Shown piece after piece: positions 53,747 through 62,607 of a stretch of 64,000 nucleotides of DNA; within the stretch, counting starts at the first letter, position 1; each line of letters opens with the position of its first letter. The notes under the pieces were generated by a model. That model had not been told where the DNA came from. It was given only the letters and a program-made list of their open reading frames with translations, and did no database searches. This DNA is from Bacteroidia bacterium (GTDB lineage Bacteria; Bacteroidota; Bacteroidia; Palsa-965). The stretch spans positions 1 through 64,000 of the forward strand of contig JAKLJE010000022.1 in NCBI GenBank assembly GCA_023151315.1. Direction: 5' to 3'. The translations under genes and the position numbers were made by a program.

Positions 53747-53971
53747 ATGAAAAAGACATTTTCACTTATTGCAGCGTCCCTGATGGTAATGGCATTCGTT
53801 GCCTGCGGACAGTCAGAAGAAGACAAAAAGAAAGACTCCATGCAGATGGATTCTGTTGATAAAGAAACCGCAGCTACCGGTGACAGTTTGCTGATGATGA
53901 TGGAAGCTATGAACGATTCAATTGCGAAAGCTGATTCAGCTGCAGCGAAAGATACTTCTGCCAAGAAATAA
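53747..53971 (+). CDS. small Asp/Lys/Ser-rich lipoprotein
   Basis: This protein has 74 residues from the ATG at 53747. The signal ends with the lipobox FVAC. The mature 55 residues are highly charged and low in complexity, with KKDSMQMDSVDKE and ADSAAAKDTSAKK, and are probably disordered. No domain was recognised. A strong terminator follows the stop. It is divergent from the superoxide dismutase gene. Small lipoproteins of this composition are common in Bacteroidota. Confidence 0.75.
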   Translation: MKKTFSLIAASLMVMAFVACGQSEEDKKKDSMQMDSVDKETAATGDSLLMMMEAMNDSIAKADSAAAKDTSAKK

Positions 53972-53987
53972 TCCGTTGAGGATCCGA

Positions 53988-54019
53988 AAAAGCCGTCTTG
54001 CTGAAGCAGGGCGGCTTTT
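53988..54019. terminator. bidirectional intrinsic terminator
   Basis: AAAAGCCGTCTTGC and GCAGGGCGGCTTTT form a 14-base stem with two G-T pairs and a TGAA loop. It lies between the small lipoprotein gene and the convergent S41 protease gene, with T runs on both strands. Confidence 0.9.
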
Positions 54020-55604
54020 ATTTTGTCATTAGAGCTGAAAGTGCTGCCTGCACTGCCGGATCTTCATCATTCCAGACCGGAAAATAGCCTTCATCATTGA
54101 ACAACGATCGTGCAGCATAAGCTTTGATATATCGGCGTATCAGCTTGTCGCTTTGTTTTTCTGCATCAGGGTTACGTTTAACTCCGTTGGCAACAGCTAT
54201 TTTAAAAAATCCGGAAAGAACTCCGTCGTTCACAATGAAGTTCTTGCGAAATGATTGCATGCCTGCATTCTTCCACTTATTCCCTTCGGTTTTGTTGAAT
54301 TCGAGCGACCACAGAACGAAAGCGTTGCCGTAATACAAATCATTCAGGAATTTTGAATTCCCGTTTGTATCCAGCGGAACAAAAATATCAGGCATGATTC
54401 CGCCCCCGCCGTAAACGGTTTTCCCGCTTTTGGTTTTGAACTTGAGAGAATCAGGAAAGTGAATGCTATCGGCGTTCAGCAATTCTCCATTGTTGTAACG
54501 ATGTACTGATTCCATTTCATAATCGTGAATACCGTTGCTGTATGGCTTCTGAATACATCTTCCGGAAGGCGTGTAATAACGTGCAATCGTCAATCGGAAT
54601 GATGATCCGTCTGCCAACGGAATTTCTTCCTGTACCAGTCCTTTGCCAAATGAACGACGTCCTACAATAACTCCGCGGTCATTATCCTGAATTGCTCCTG
54701 CAACAATTTCACTGGCGGATGCTGAATTCTCATCGATCAGAACTGCAAGCGGAGTTTTCTCCAAATCACCTTTACGGGTTGCCATGACTTTTTCTTCTCC
54801 GTCTGCTCTGCCTTTGGTGTAAACAATCATGTTGCCTTCACTGAGAAATTCATCACAAATTTCAATTGCCGTTCGCAACAATCCTCCACCGTTACCGCGT
54901 AAATCAAACACCAACTTTGTCATTCCTTGCTTACGAAGTGTGTCGCTTGCCTTTTTGAATTCATCGTAGGAGGTTTCGGCAAATCTTGTAAGACGAATAT
55001 ATCCGGTGCTCTGATCGAGCATATAGTACGATTCAATACTGTAAATCGGAATACTTCCGCGAATAATTGTGATGTTCAGCGCTTGCTTCACGCCCGGACG
55101 CAGAATGGTTACGTTGACCGGTGTTCCTGCGGGTCCTCGCAATCTGCCTTTCACTATTTTCTCCTTTGCGCTGTCGCCGGTAAGATTGATTTTCTCCGCA
55201 GCGATTATACGGTCTCCGGTTTTCACACCTGCACTGTCGGATGGGCCACCGCGGATTACATTCAGAACAACAATCGTATCGCGGATAATGTTGTATTCAA
55301 TTCCAACTCCCTGAAAATTTCCCTGAAGCGGTTCATTCATCTCTGCGGCTTCCGTTGCGTTGTAGTAGCCCGAATGCGGATCCAGTTGCTGAAGAATATC
55401 CTGAATAGACAACTCAACCAGCGCGTCTGTATTCACTGAATCAACATAATGATCTTCAACGTAACCGAGAATCGCTTTCAGTTTATCCATTCCGGTCATG
55501 TTCTCCGAATTGGAAAATCCGGGACCAATGAAAGTTCCGATGAGAATACCGACAGCGATACTTACACCGGAGATGAACGGAATCCAGGGCGCGAGTCGAT
55601 TCAT
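54018..55604 (-). CDS. S41-family C-terminal processing protease
   Basis: This 528-residue exported serine protease is a second paralogue of the gene at 47522. An N-terminal membrane segment (about 6-26) leads to a PDZ domain at about 85-165 with GNFQGVGIEYNI and AGVKTGDRIIAAEKI. Catalytic Ser is in NSASASEIVAG and Lys in RRSFGKGLVQEE. The C-terminal part is shorter than in the other copy. It starts with an ATG that shares one base with the stop of the deaminase gene. Confidence 0.94.
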   Translation of the reverse strand: MNRLAPWIPFISGVSIAVGILIGTFIGPGFSNSENMTGMDKLKAILGYVEDHYVDSVNTDALVELSIQDILQQLDPHSGYYNATEAAEMNEPLQGNFQGVGIEYNIIRDTIVVLNVIRGGPSDSAGVKTGDRIIAAEKINLTGDSAKEKIVKGRLRGPAGTPVNVTILRPGVKQALNITIIRGSIPIYSIESYYMLDQSTGYIRLTRFAETSYDEFKKASDTLRKQGMTKLVFDLRGNGGGLLRTAIEICDEFLSEGNMIVYTKGRADGEEKVMATRKGDLEKTPLAVLIDENSASASEIVAGAIQDNDRGVIVGRRSFGKGLVQEEIPLADGSSFRLTIARYYTPSGRCIQKPYSNGIHDYEMESVHRYNNGELLNADSIHFPDSLKFKTKSGKTVYGGGGIMPDIFVPLDTNGNSKFLNDLYYGNAFVLWSLEFNKTEGNKWKNAGMQSFRKNFIVNDGVLSGFFKIAVANGVKRNPDAEKQSDKLIRRYIKAYAARSLFNDEGYFPVWNDEDPAVQAALSALMTK

Positions 55605-56077
55605 TACTTCTTCTGATAGCGGATTACGTCAACACCGAACTTGAGGAGAAAGTCAACACCTTCATCAGACGGGATTTTCTTGTACTCGGCGTACGAATGA
55701 AGGTAAATTACCTTCTTGATTCCCATGGAATAAATAATGCGAGCACAGGAAATGCATGGCGACAGCGTAACGTACAATGTACAATCTTCGATCGGCACAT
55801 TATTCTTTGACGCATACAGAATAGCATTCATTTCAGCATGCAGTGCCAATGAACATGATCCTTTACTGTCGCGTGGGCATCCGGTTTCAGGCCACTCCAG
55901 ATCACAATTGTGTGTTCCGGCGGGCGGACCGTTATATCCCAATGAAATGATGCGAGTGTCTTTGGTAAGCACAGCTCCCACCTTCGCTTTCACGCAATGC
56001 GATCTCAAAGCGAGGTTTTCTGCGAGATCCATATAGATTTCGTCGAATGACGGTCGTACTGTTTTATTTTCAGCCAT
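55604..56077 (-). CDS. dCMP deaminase-family protein
   Basis: This protein has 157 residues from the ATG at 56077. Zinc-dependent deaminases of this family convert dCMP to dUMP; ComEB-like proteins share the fold. The zinc site is complete: LHAEMNAIL and LSPCISCARI, preceded by the substrate loop LGYNGPPAGTHNCDLEW. Later motifs include KVIYLHSYAEYK. The longer frame to 56122 adds a poor N-terminus. It is coupled to the S41 protease gene by a TAATG junction. Confidence 0.93.
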   Translation of the reverse strand: MAENKTVRPSFDEIYMDLAENLALRSHCVKAKVGAVLTKDTRIISLGYNGPPAGTHNCDLEWPETGCPRDSKGSCSLALHAEMNAILYASKNNVPIEDCTLYVTLSPCISCARIIYSMGIKKVIYLHSYAEYKKIPSDEGVDFLLKFGVDVIRYQKK

Positions 56078-56171
56078 GCGGAGACAAATGTACCAAGAAA
56101 CAGGCATTCCCGCAGCGTTCAATACTACTCCAAAAGAGTGAATGGCTCTGTAAACGCTAGCTGTACTTGTT

Positions 56172-56179
56172 TATCTTTG
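56172..56179 (+). promoter_or_regulatory. candidate promoter of the lipoprotein gene at 56198
   Basis: TATCTTTG is an exact TAnnTTTG match 18 bases before the ATG. TCTG at 56147-56150, 21 bases upstream, could be a degenerate -33 TTTG. Confidence 0.45.
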
Positions 56180-56197
56180 CGTAACGCATTTAACGCT

Positions 56198-56782
56198 ATG
56201 ACGAGGGTTCTTCTCTCCATTTTTATTTCTGCAGTGATTCTGACTGGTTGTTCGGGTGATCCCGAAGTGAACAACAAGATTCTGATCAATCACTCCCCGT
56301 TTGTACAGTATATTTTTCAAAATGATGACAGCTTGCTTCACGGAATAACGTTAGGTCAGCATAAAAGTGAAGTGAAGAAAAATGCTGTTGCCCACGACAG
56401 TCTTAGTCTGGAAGAAAGCGACTACGTTTTCTACGAAGGGAAATTTGATCCGACGCACTATTACACTTATGAGTGCAGCTTTGACTCTGCCGGTGCATAT
56501 TCACTGACACTTGATATTTACCTGACGTCCGACGAATCAGGTACCGGAGTTTTTCAGGACATCACTGCCTATTTCACGGAGAAGTATGGACCGGCAACAG
56601 ACGACGGTTATTCACTGACCTGGGAAATAAAAAACACACGCAGACCATACCGCATAGAATTGCGTGAAGACACTGAATATCCTTACGGCAAGGTTACAAT
56701 GGATTGTTATGATCTGAGTTTTGTGCCGGAGGAAAGAGAGCCATCCAGCCAAGATTCATTGTTTTTGCCTGAATCTATCTAA
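56198..56782 (+). CDS. lipoprotein, unknown function
   Basis: This protein has 194 residues from the ATG at 56198, chosen because it follows the promoter box and gives a clean signal with lipobox LTGC. The mature part is mostly beta, with aromatic-rich strands such as DPTHYYTYECSF and YSLTLDIYLTSD, and ITLGQHKSEVKKNA near its start. It has two Cys besides the lipid-modified one. No family was recognised. The polytopic protein gene starts 22 bases downstream, so they may share a transcript. Confidence 0.78.
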   Translation: MTRVLLSIFISAVILTGCSGDPEVNNKILINHSPFVQYIFQNDDSLLHGITLGQHKSEVKKNAVAHDSLSLEESDYVFYEGKFDPTHYYTYECSFDSAGAYSLTLDIYLTSDESGTGVFQDITAYFTEKYGPATDDGYSLTWEIKNTRRPYRIELREDTEYPYGKVTMDCYDLSFVPEEREPSSQDSLFLPESI

Positions 56783-56804
56783 TCATTCCTTTCGGATATC
56801 CTAC

Positions 56805-58202
56805 ATGTTTTTTCGCATAAAACGAGAGCAGTTATTTGATTTGGGTCTGTTCCTTGCAGCAGCGCTGGTTCTTTGCGCTTTCGCCATCTTCAATGGCTAT
56901 CCTTTGGTATACTCGGACACGGGAACCTATATCCACAGCGGATGGATTAATGAAGTTCCTAATGACCGGCCTATTATTTACGGTCTTTTCATCCGGCATA
57001 TCAGTTTGGCTGAAAGCTTGTGGTTTGTTGTTGCAGCGCAGGCTTTAATTACGGCTTATGTGCTGCGTAAATTCGTTCAGCTTTTTATTCATTCAAAAAA
57101 ACAACAGAACATCGTTTTTGTAACAACTTGCATTCTCCTCGCAATCGGAACGGGAATATCGCAGAAGTGCAGCAATCTGCTACCCGATTTTATGACTGCG
57201 AACCTGGCCTTGCTTAGCATACTATTTCTGTTTCATCGACAGATGTCGAAAGCTGATTGGATCTTTTGTGTAGTCCTATTTTTGTTTGCGACGACGGCAC
57301 ACACTTCACATTTGCTGATCGCGGTTCTTTCCGTCTCTTTCCTGATTATTGTACGGCTCTTCAGCAAAGAACTTCAACAACATTTGCCGCGGAAGCGATT
57401 CGTCGGAATTTTCGTTTTGCTTTTCAGTTGCTGGTTACTGAGCGGAATTACCAACTGGCTTTACACCGACGAATTTACCGCATCCAAAAAAACATCAATT
57501 TTTCTTACCGGTCGCTTAGCTGATTCCGGTTTGCTGGACGAATACCTGCTTGAAAATTGTCCCGAAAAGCAATACAATCTTTGTGAGTGGGCAGGACAAT
57601 TTCGGACGGTTGATTTTCTTTGGGATTTCAATAACAGTCCGCTGTATAAAACAGGCGGCTGGGACAACGCAGATTACAGTAATCTTCTTTCCGACTTCTA
57701 TACCAACCCGAAGTATTTAGGAAAGTACATTTCATTTGCATGCGGAGCCACACTTAAACAGATCTGCGCTTCAGGACTACGTGTGGAATCTGAGAATTTT
57801 CAGCAACGGGAAAATACACCACCTTACGCATTAGTCCATTGGCGCTATAAGCATGAATTGAAGCAATACATGGCTGCGCGACAACAAAACGGAACCCTTT
57901 CATACGAATGGGTAAATAGTATACAATGGTTTTACATAATAACTTCTATCGTGTTCTTTACCTTGGTGGTGCTTTATCGGAAATGGCGTATTAAACTGAA
58001 AACTTTCTTCGGCCCGGTTATTTTTATCATGGTGTTTGTGTTGATGAATGCAACCGTTTGTGCGTCTTTTTCCATAGTGAATACCCGTTACGGCTCGAGG
58101 ACCATTTGGCTCATTCCGCTCGCTGCCATTCTTATGATTGCTTATTTGCTGATAACACACAAGCGCAATACATCAACGGCTTCCGAACGAGGTAATATTT
58201 AA
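56805..58202 (+). CDS. polytopic membrane protein, GT-C glycosyltransferase-like
   Basis: This protein has 465 residues from the ATG at 56805. About ten membrane segments are visible. The first loop contains YPLVYSDTGTYIHSGW, where the Asp at this place recalls the catalytic Asp of GT-C enzymes, and a large loop at about 235-365 is soluble. The specific family was not recognised. It lies among other putative glycan-membrane genes, which supports a lipid-linked sugar transferase, but that is inference. Confidence 0.72.
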   Translation: MFFRIKREQLFDLGLFLAAALVLCAFAIFNGYPLVYSDTGTYIHSGWINEVPNDRPIIYGLFIRHISLAESLWFVVAAQALITAYVLRKFVQLFIHSKKQQNIVFVTTCILLAIGTGISQKCSNLLPDFMTANLALLSILFLFHRQMSKADWIFCVVLFLFATTAHTSHLLIAVLSVSFLIIVRLFSKELQQHLPRKRFVGIFVLLFSCWLLSGITNWLYTDEFTASKKTSIFLTGRLADSGLLDEYLLENCPEKQYNLCEWAGQFRTVDFLWDFNNSPLYKTGGWDNADYSNLLSDFYTNPKYLGKYISFACGATLKQICASGLRVESENFQQRENTPPYALVHWRYKHELKQYMAARQQNGTLSYEWVNSIQWFYIITSIVFFTLVVLYRKWRIKLKTFFGPVIFIMVFVLMNATVCASFSIVNTRYGSRTIWLIPLAAILMIAYLLITHKRNTSTASERGNI

Positions 58203-58308
58203 CCCGAAACTTCTTTCGTTAGAACTAAACGGGGACTTGTAAGATCTTTTTCTGACTTTGACGTATTTTCCTTGTTACAATTCAGCAAATACGTATTTTT
58301 AACCTTCT

Positions 58309-60291
58309 ATGGACAAGGGGCACGAAGAGCTTCGCAGAACAAGCGCAACACCTGAAGTTTTATTGGACATCAGGAATCTGGTAACAGAGTTCCGTACTGA
58401 CAGTGAAACTGTAAAGGCTGTTAACGATGTTTCCTTTTCCATCAGGGCCGGAGAAACTGTTGGTATTGTGGGAGAATCCGGATCCGGAAAATCGGTTACG
58501 TCTTTATCGGTTATGGGATTGATCCCGAATCCTCCGGGAGAAATAACCGGAGGAGAAATCATTTATCATTCACGTAAGAACGGAGCCATTGATCTGACGA
58601 AACTTTCTGAAAAAGAAATGCGTCAATACCGCGGCAATGAAATTGCCATGATTTTTCAGGAGCCCATGACTTCGCTGAATCCGGTTTACACTTGCGGAGA
58701 GCAGGTGATGGAAGCGATTATCCAGCACAAGGATTTTCCTGAAGTATCTAAGGGTCGCAATTTTGCAGACAATTTTCTGAAGTGGACTTTCCGCATATTT
58801 TTCTTTTTAAACTTCTGGGCAATCAGAAGCTGGATCTCATCAAAGTATATAGGCCCACGAACCTTCTATACCAAGAAGCAGAAAATTGCGCGCGAACAGG
58901 TGCTTGAATTATTCAGACAGGTTCAGTTGCCCGATCCCGAGCGCATTCTGAATGCATATCCGCATCAGATTTCAGGTGGACAGAAGCAGCGTGTGATGAT
59001 TGCGATGGCCATGTCGTGCAATCCTCAACTTCTCATTGCCGATGAACCTACAACGGCACTGGATGTAACAGTTCAGAAAACGATTCTGGAACTGATGAAG
59101 GATCTTCAGGCCTCACACAATATGTCCATCATGTTCATCACGCATGATCTTGGTGTAATTGCTGAGCTTGCGGATCGCGTGATCGTGATGTACAAAGGGA
59201 AAATTGTGGAACAGGGAACTGTGCTTGAAATATTTTCAAATCCACAACATCCATACACGAAGAGTTTGCTGGCGTGCCGTCCTCCGCTGAACAGAAGATT
59301 ACATTGGCTTCCGACTGTGAATGATTTCATGCATACTGATGAAAACGGCAACATCATACAAAACGAGCAATCGGTACATGAAGTAACATACAATCTGGTT
59401 GTAACAGAACATGAACGTAAACAGCAGCACGATCATTTGTATGCCAAGGAACCTGTGTTGCGGGTTGAGAATGTAAGTACGCATTTCGTTACACAGAAAA
59501 GCGTTACAGGTAAACCGGTGAAAGTTGTGAAGGCGGTTGACGATGTTTCCTTCGATGTTTATCCGGGTGAAACACTTGGACTAGTTGGTGAATCCGGTTG
59601 CGGAAAAACCACGCTTGGAAGAACCATCCTTCGGCTGATAGAACCAACGGGCGGAAAAATATTTTTCCACGGTAAAGACATAACAAAGCTTTCCACTTCG
59701 GACATGCGGGCCATGCGCAAGGATATACAGATCATTTTTCAGGATCCGTATTCTTCATTGAACCCGCGAATTACCATCGGTAATGCAATTATGGAGCCGA
59801 TGCGCGTGCACAACATCGGCAAAGACGACAATGAGCGTAAGCAGATTGTTGTGGATCTGTTGAAACGCGTTAATATGAACGTTGCGCACTTCTACAGATA
59901 TCCGCATGAGTTCTCCGGTGGTCAGCGTCAGCGTATTTGCATTGCACGAGCACTCGCTCTGAATCCTAAGTTTATCATTTGTGACGAGTCTGTTTCGGCT
60001 CTTGACGTTTCAGTGCAGGCGCAGGTTCTGAATTTGCTGAACGAGTTGAAAAAAGAATTCGGCTTTACATACATTTTCATTTCGCATGATTTATCCGTTG
60101 TGAAATTCATGAGCGACAGAATGGTTGTAATGCAGAAGGGAAAGATTGAAGAGATGGGAGATGCGGACAGCATTTATGAAAATCCGAAATCGGAATACAC
60201 AAAGAATCTGATCAACGCCATTCCTAAAGGAGAGCTTGACGATATCAGAGCGGCTATGTCGCAGAAACGGATGCGAATGAACGCATTCTGA
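58309..60291 (+). CDS. double-NBD oligopeptide/dipeptide ABC transporter ATPase (DppD-DppF type)
   Basis: This 660-residue fusion of two peptide-transporter ATPase domains powers uptake of short peptides with partners not seen here. NBD1 has Walker A GESGSGKS (55-62), the Q-loop in IFQEPMTSLNP, SGGQKQRV and Walker B LLIADEPTTALD. NBD2 has Walker A GESGCGKT near 428, SGGQRQRI and FIICDESVSALD. The peptide-family C-terminal extension (HPYTKSLLACRPPL) lies between the halves. NBD1 has an insert of about 50 residues at 141-190 with a hydrophobic stretch (about 160-177), before the signature. The gene stands alone. Confidence 0.94.
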   Translation: MDKGHEELRRTSATPEVLLDIRNLVTEFRTDSETVKAVNDVSFSIRAGETVGIVGESGSGKSVTSLSVMGLIPNPPGEITGGEIIYHSRKNGAIDLTKLSEKEMRQYRGNEIAMIFQEPMTSLNPVYTCGEQVMEAIIQHKDFPEVSKGRNFADNFLKWTFRIFFFLNFWAIRSWISSKYIGPRTFYTKKQKIAREQVLELFRQVQLPDPERILNAYPHQISGGQKQRVMIAMAMSCNPQLLIADEPTTALDVTVQKTILELMKDLQASHNMSIMFITHDLGVIAELADRVIVMYKGKIVEQGTVLEIFSNPQHPYTKSLLACRPPLNRRLHWLPTVNDFMHTDENGNIIQNEQSVHEVTYNLVVTEHERKQQHDHLYAKEPVLRVENVSTHFVTQKSVTGKPVKVVKAVDDVSFDVYPGETLGLVGESGCGKTTLGRTILRLIEPTGGKIFFHGKDITKLSTSDMRAMRKDIQIIFQDPYSSLNPRITIGNAIMEPMRVHNIGKDDNERKQIVVDLLKRVNMNVAHFYRYPHEFSGGQRQRICIARALALNPKFIICDESVSALDVSVQAQVLNLLNELKKEFGFTYIFISHDLSVVKFMSDRMVVMQKGKIEEMGDADSIYENPKSEYTKNLINAIPKGELDDIRAAMSQKRMRMNAF

Positions 60292-60366
60292 TTACTGCTA
60301 CCGTCGAGTGTAAGCCGAGGCTGAAATATTCAGCGTTATCCAAAATAACCAAACACAATACTTCCG

Positions 60367-61758
60367 GTGGAAACAGCACAGATCAACCGTTACATACGCG
60401 TAATCTTCGCATTGCTGTTTTTCGTGCTTAGTGCCATTGCATTGCTTTCAGAAGGAATTTTCGATACGGGCGATGGTATTCTGCATTATCAGATCGCACG
60501 TTGGTCTTGGAAACACCCGGAGCTGTTGCTTCATCATTGGGGTAAACCGGTATATACGCTGCTTGCTTCTCCATTCGCGCAGTTCGGTTATAAAGGCGTT
60601 GTCATGTTCAATATGCTTTGTCATTTGGGCGCGGCGTGGTTAACGTGGAGAATTGCTGTCCGCATGAAACTGCCTCATTCAACTCTTGCTCCGTTTCTTG
60701 TTTTGTTCACTCCTGTATCGTGGGGCGTTTGGCAAAGCGGATTAACAGAACCGCTGTTTGCAGTAACATTAATGAGCGGAATATACTTCATTGTTGCCGG
60801 GCGATATCGCACGAGTGCGCTGTTACTCTCACTGCTTCCTTTTATTCGCACAGAGGGATACTTACTGCTGCCGCTGTTTGCATTATTCTTCCTGCTGCGG
60901 CGCGAGTTTTTTTCAGCCTTTCTTCTCAGTGCGGGATCGTTGATTTATTCAATAATCGGACTCATCGTTGTACATCATGATTTTCTGTGGATCATCAACA
61001 ACAATCCTTACACCGGCGACAGTCGTTACGGAAACGGTCCGCTTCTCTATTTTGTGAAACAATACGAGCAACTCTTCGGGATTGCAATATCTGCATTGAT
61101 ATCCGTTGGCCTGTTAAGTTTTGTCCTGAAAAGAAAAGGTGATCAACCCGTTTCACTTACAATGGCGTTATTAATTTCAGGCTCATTCGTTGTTTACTTC
61201 GTTGCGCACTCCCTTTTCTGGTGGCAAGGTGCTGCAGGCTCGTACGGACTGATCCGCGTAATGGCTGCTGTTGTGCCATGTGCTGTACTTGTTTCGCTTT
61301 ACGGATTAAATCAGCTTACAAAATTGTATTCGGAATACAAAGCAGCTGTTGTGCTAACTGCTGTGTCTATAACAGGGTTTACACTGTACAATGCATTGGA
61401 TCAGCACGGGATTACCAGAGAGCGTGATGAAAAGCAAAATATCATTTTTTCGACTGCGGAACAGATTAAAAAGCTGAGGACTGCGGATTGCAAAATATAT
61501 TACGGCTATCCATTGATAACGCACGCGCTGGACGGCGATCCGTTTAACTACAAAGAATTCACGGAAATGTGGGCGCTTGAATCAAATGAGAATTTCAAGA
61601 GCGGTGATTTAGTTGTTTGGGATTCTCACTTCGGTCCTTTACAATACAACATATCGGAACAACATCTGCTGGCTATTCCGCGAATGAAAGAAGTGTACAG
61701 GTCTGAAAAAGGAACAGACGGCAATAATCACTATTTCGTGATCTGCCGTTACGAATAA
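60367..61758 (+). CDS. polytopic membrane protein, GT-C mannosyltransferase-like
   Basis: This 463-residue protein has about ten membrane segments and a C-terminal soluble domain from about 355. The first loop has FDTGDGILHYQIARWSWKHPELLLHHWGKPVY, with acidic residues where GT-C enzymes carry the catalytic Asp. The start is GTG at 60367. The specific sugar and family are not clear. It is convergent with the DPM1-like GT2 gene (one base apart), which would supply a polyprenyl-linked sugar donor, so they may work in the same pathway. Confidence 0.75.
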   Translation: METAQINRYIRVIFALLFFVLSAIALLSEGIFDTGDGILHYQIARWSWKHPELLLHHWGKPVYTLLASPFAQFGYKGVVMFNMLCHLGAAWLTWRIAVRMKLPHSTLAPFLVLFTPVSWGVWQSGLTEPLFAVTLMSGIYFIVAGRYRTSALLLSLLPFIRTEGYLLLPLFALFFLLRREFFSAFLLSAGSLIYSIIGLIVVHHDFLWIINNNPYTGDSRYGNGPLLYFVKQYEQLFGIAISALISVGLLSFVLKRKGDQPVSLTMALLISGSFVVYFVAHSLFWWQGAAGSYGLIRVMAAVVPCAVLVSLYGLNQLTKLYSEYKAAVVLTAVSITGFTLYNALDQHGITRERDEKQNIIFSTAEQIKKLRTADCKIYYGYPLITHALDGDPFNYKEFTEMWALESNENFKSGDLVVWDSHFGPLQYNISEQHLLAIPRMKEVYRSEKGTDGNNHYFVICRYE

Positions 61759-61759
61759 T

Positions 61760-62488
61760 TTATTTTACGGCCTTGGTGTCGAAAATATTGTACTTGAGAA
61801 TACAATAGATCGCACGGAAGCCATCTTTCCAACCGATCTTCTTTCCTTCTTCGTACGTTCTTCCGTAGTATGAGATGCCTACTTCGTAAATACGCACTTT
61901 CGGGATTCTGGAAATTTTAGCAGTTACTTCAGGCTCAAAACCGAAGCGGTTTTCTTTCAGCAGCAAGGATTTCACCATCTTGGCGTCGAACAATTTATAG
62001 CACGTTTCCATATCTGTAAGATTCAGATTGGTAAACATGTTCGAAAGGAAAGTCAGAAACTTATTCCCGATTGTGTGCCAGAAGAAAAGGATACGGTGCG
62101 GCTTACCACCCATGAATCGTGAACCGAAAACAACATCAGCAAATCCGTCGAGTACAGGCTTAAGTAAAATGTTGTATTCAGCAGGATCATATTCCAGATC
62201 GGCGTCCTGAATGATGATAAAATCTCCGGTTGCAATTTCAATTCCTTTATGAAGTGCTGCACCTTTCCCTTGATTGTAAGGCTGGTTGAACAATCTTATG
62301 TCATGATCCGGATGCTCTGCAATATACTTCTCCACTACTTCCTTAGTATCGTCTTTAGAGCAATCGTTAACTATCAGAATTTCCTTTTGAATACCACCGA
62401 TAAGTTGAACCGCAAGCACTTTATTCAGTATGAAGTGAATTGTGCGTGCCTCATTGTAGGCTGGGATTACAATCGAGAGTTTCTGCAT
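61760..62488 (-). CDS. GT2 glycosyltransferase, dolichol-phosphate-mannose-synthase-like
   Basis: This protein has 242 residues from the ATG at 62488; the longer frame lacks family support. The enzyme transfers a sugar from a nucleotide donor to a polyprenyl phosphate at the inner membrane. Motifs are [39 protein letters not shown] and the metal site [11 protein letters not shown]. Later come DMETCYKLF and [11 protein letters not shown], typical of the DPM1/GtrB-like branch. It lacks C-terminal membrane segments. It probably feeds GT-C enzymes encoded nearby. Confidence 0.92.
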   Translation of the reverse strand: MQKLSIVIPAYNEARTIHFILNKVLAVQLIGGIQKEILIVNDCSKDDTKEVVEKYIAEHPDHDIRLFNQPYNQGKGAALHKGIEIATGDFIIIQDADLEYDPAEYNILLKPVLDGFADVVFGSRFMGGKPHRILFFWHTIGNKFLTFLSNMFTNLNLTDMETCYKLFDAKMVKSLLLKENRFGFEPEVTAKISRIPKVRIYEVGISYYGRTYEEGKKIGWKDGFRAIYCILKYNIFDTKAVK

Positions 62489-62607
62489 GAGTATTAATAC
62501 TGTAGTGAAAAGTCCGTAAAAATAGTGTTTTTCGGCGAGGCCGGTTCGCATCTGAAGATTTAGCCTGCAAAGGGCTGGAATCAATAAAATCTGTACTGAA
62601 AAGTCGC

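Noticed and set aside
54927-55439. 170-residue plus-strand open frame opposite the S41 protease
   Set aside because: The protease frame has a complete catalytic motif set; this antisense frame is Cys-rich without pattern.
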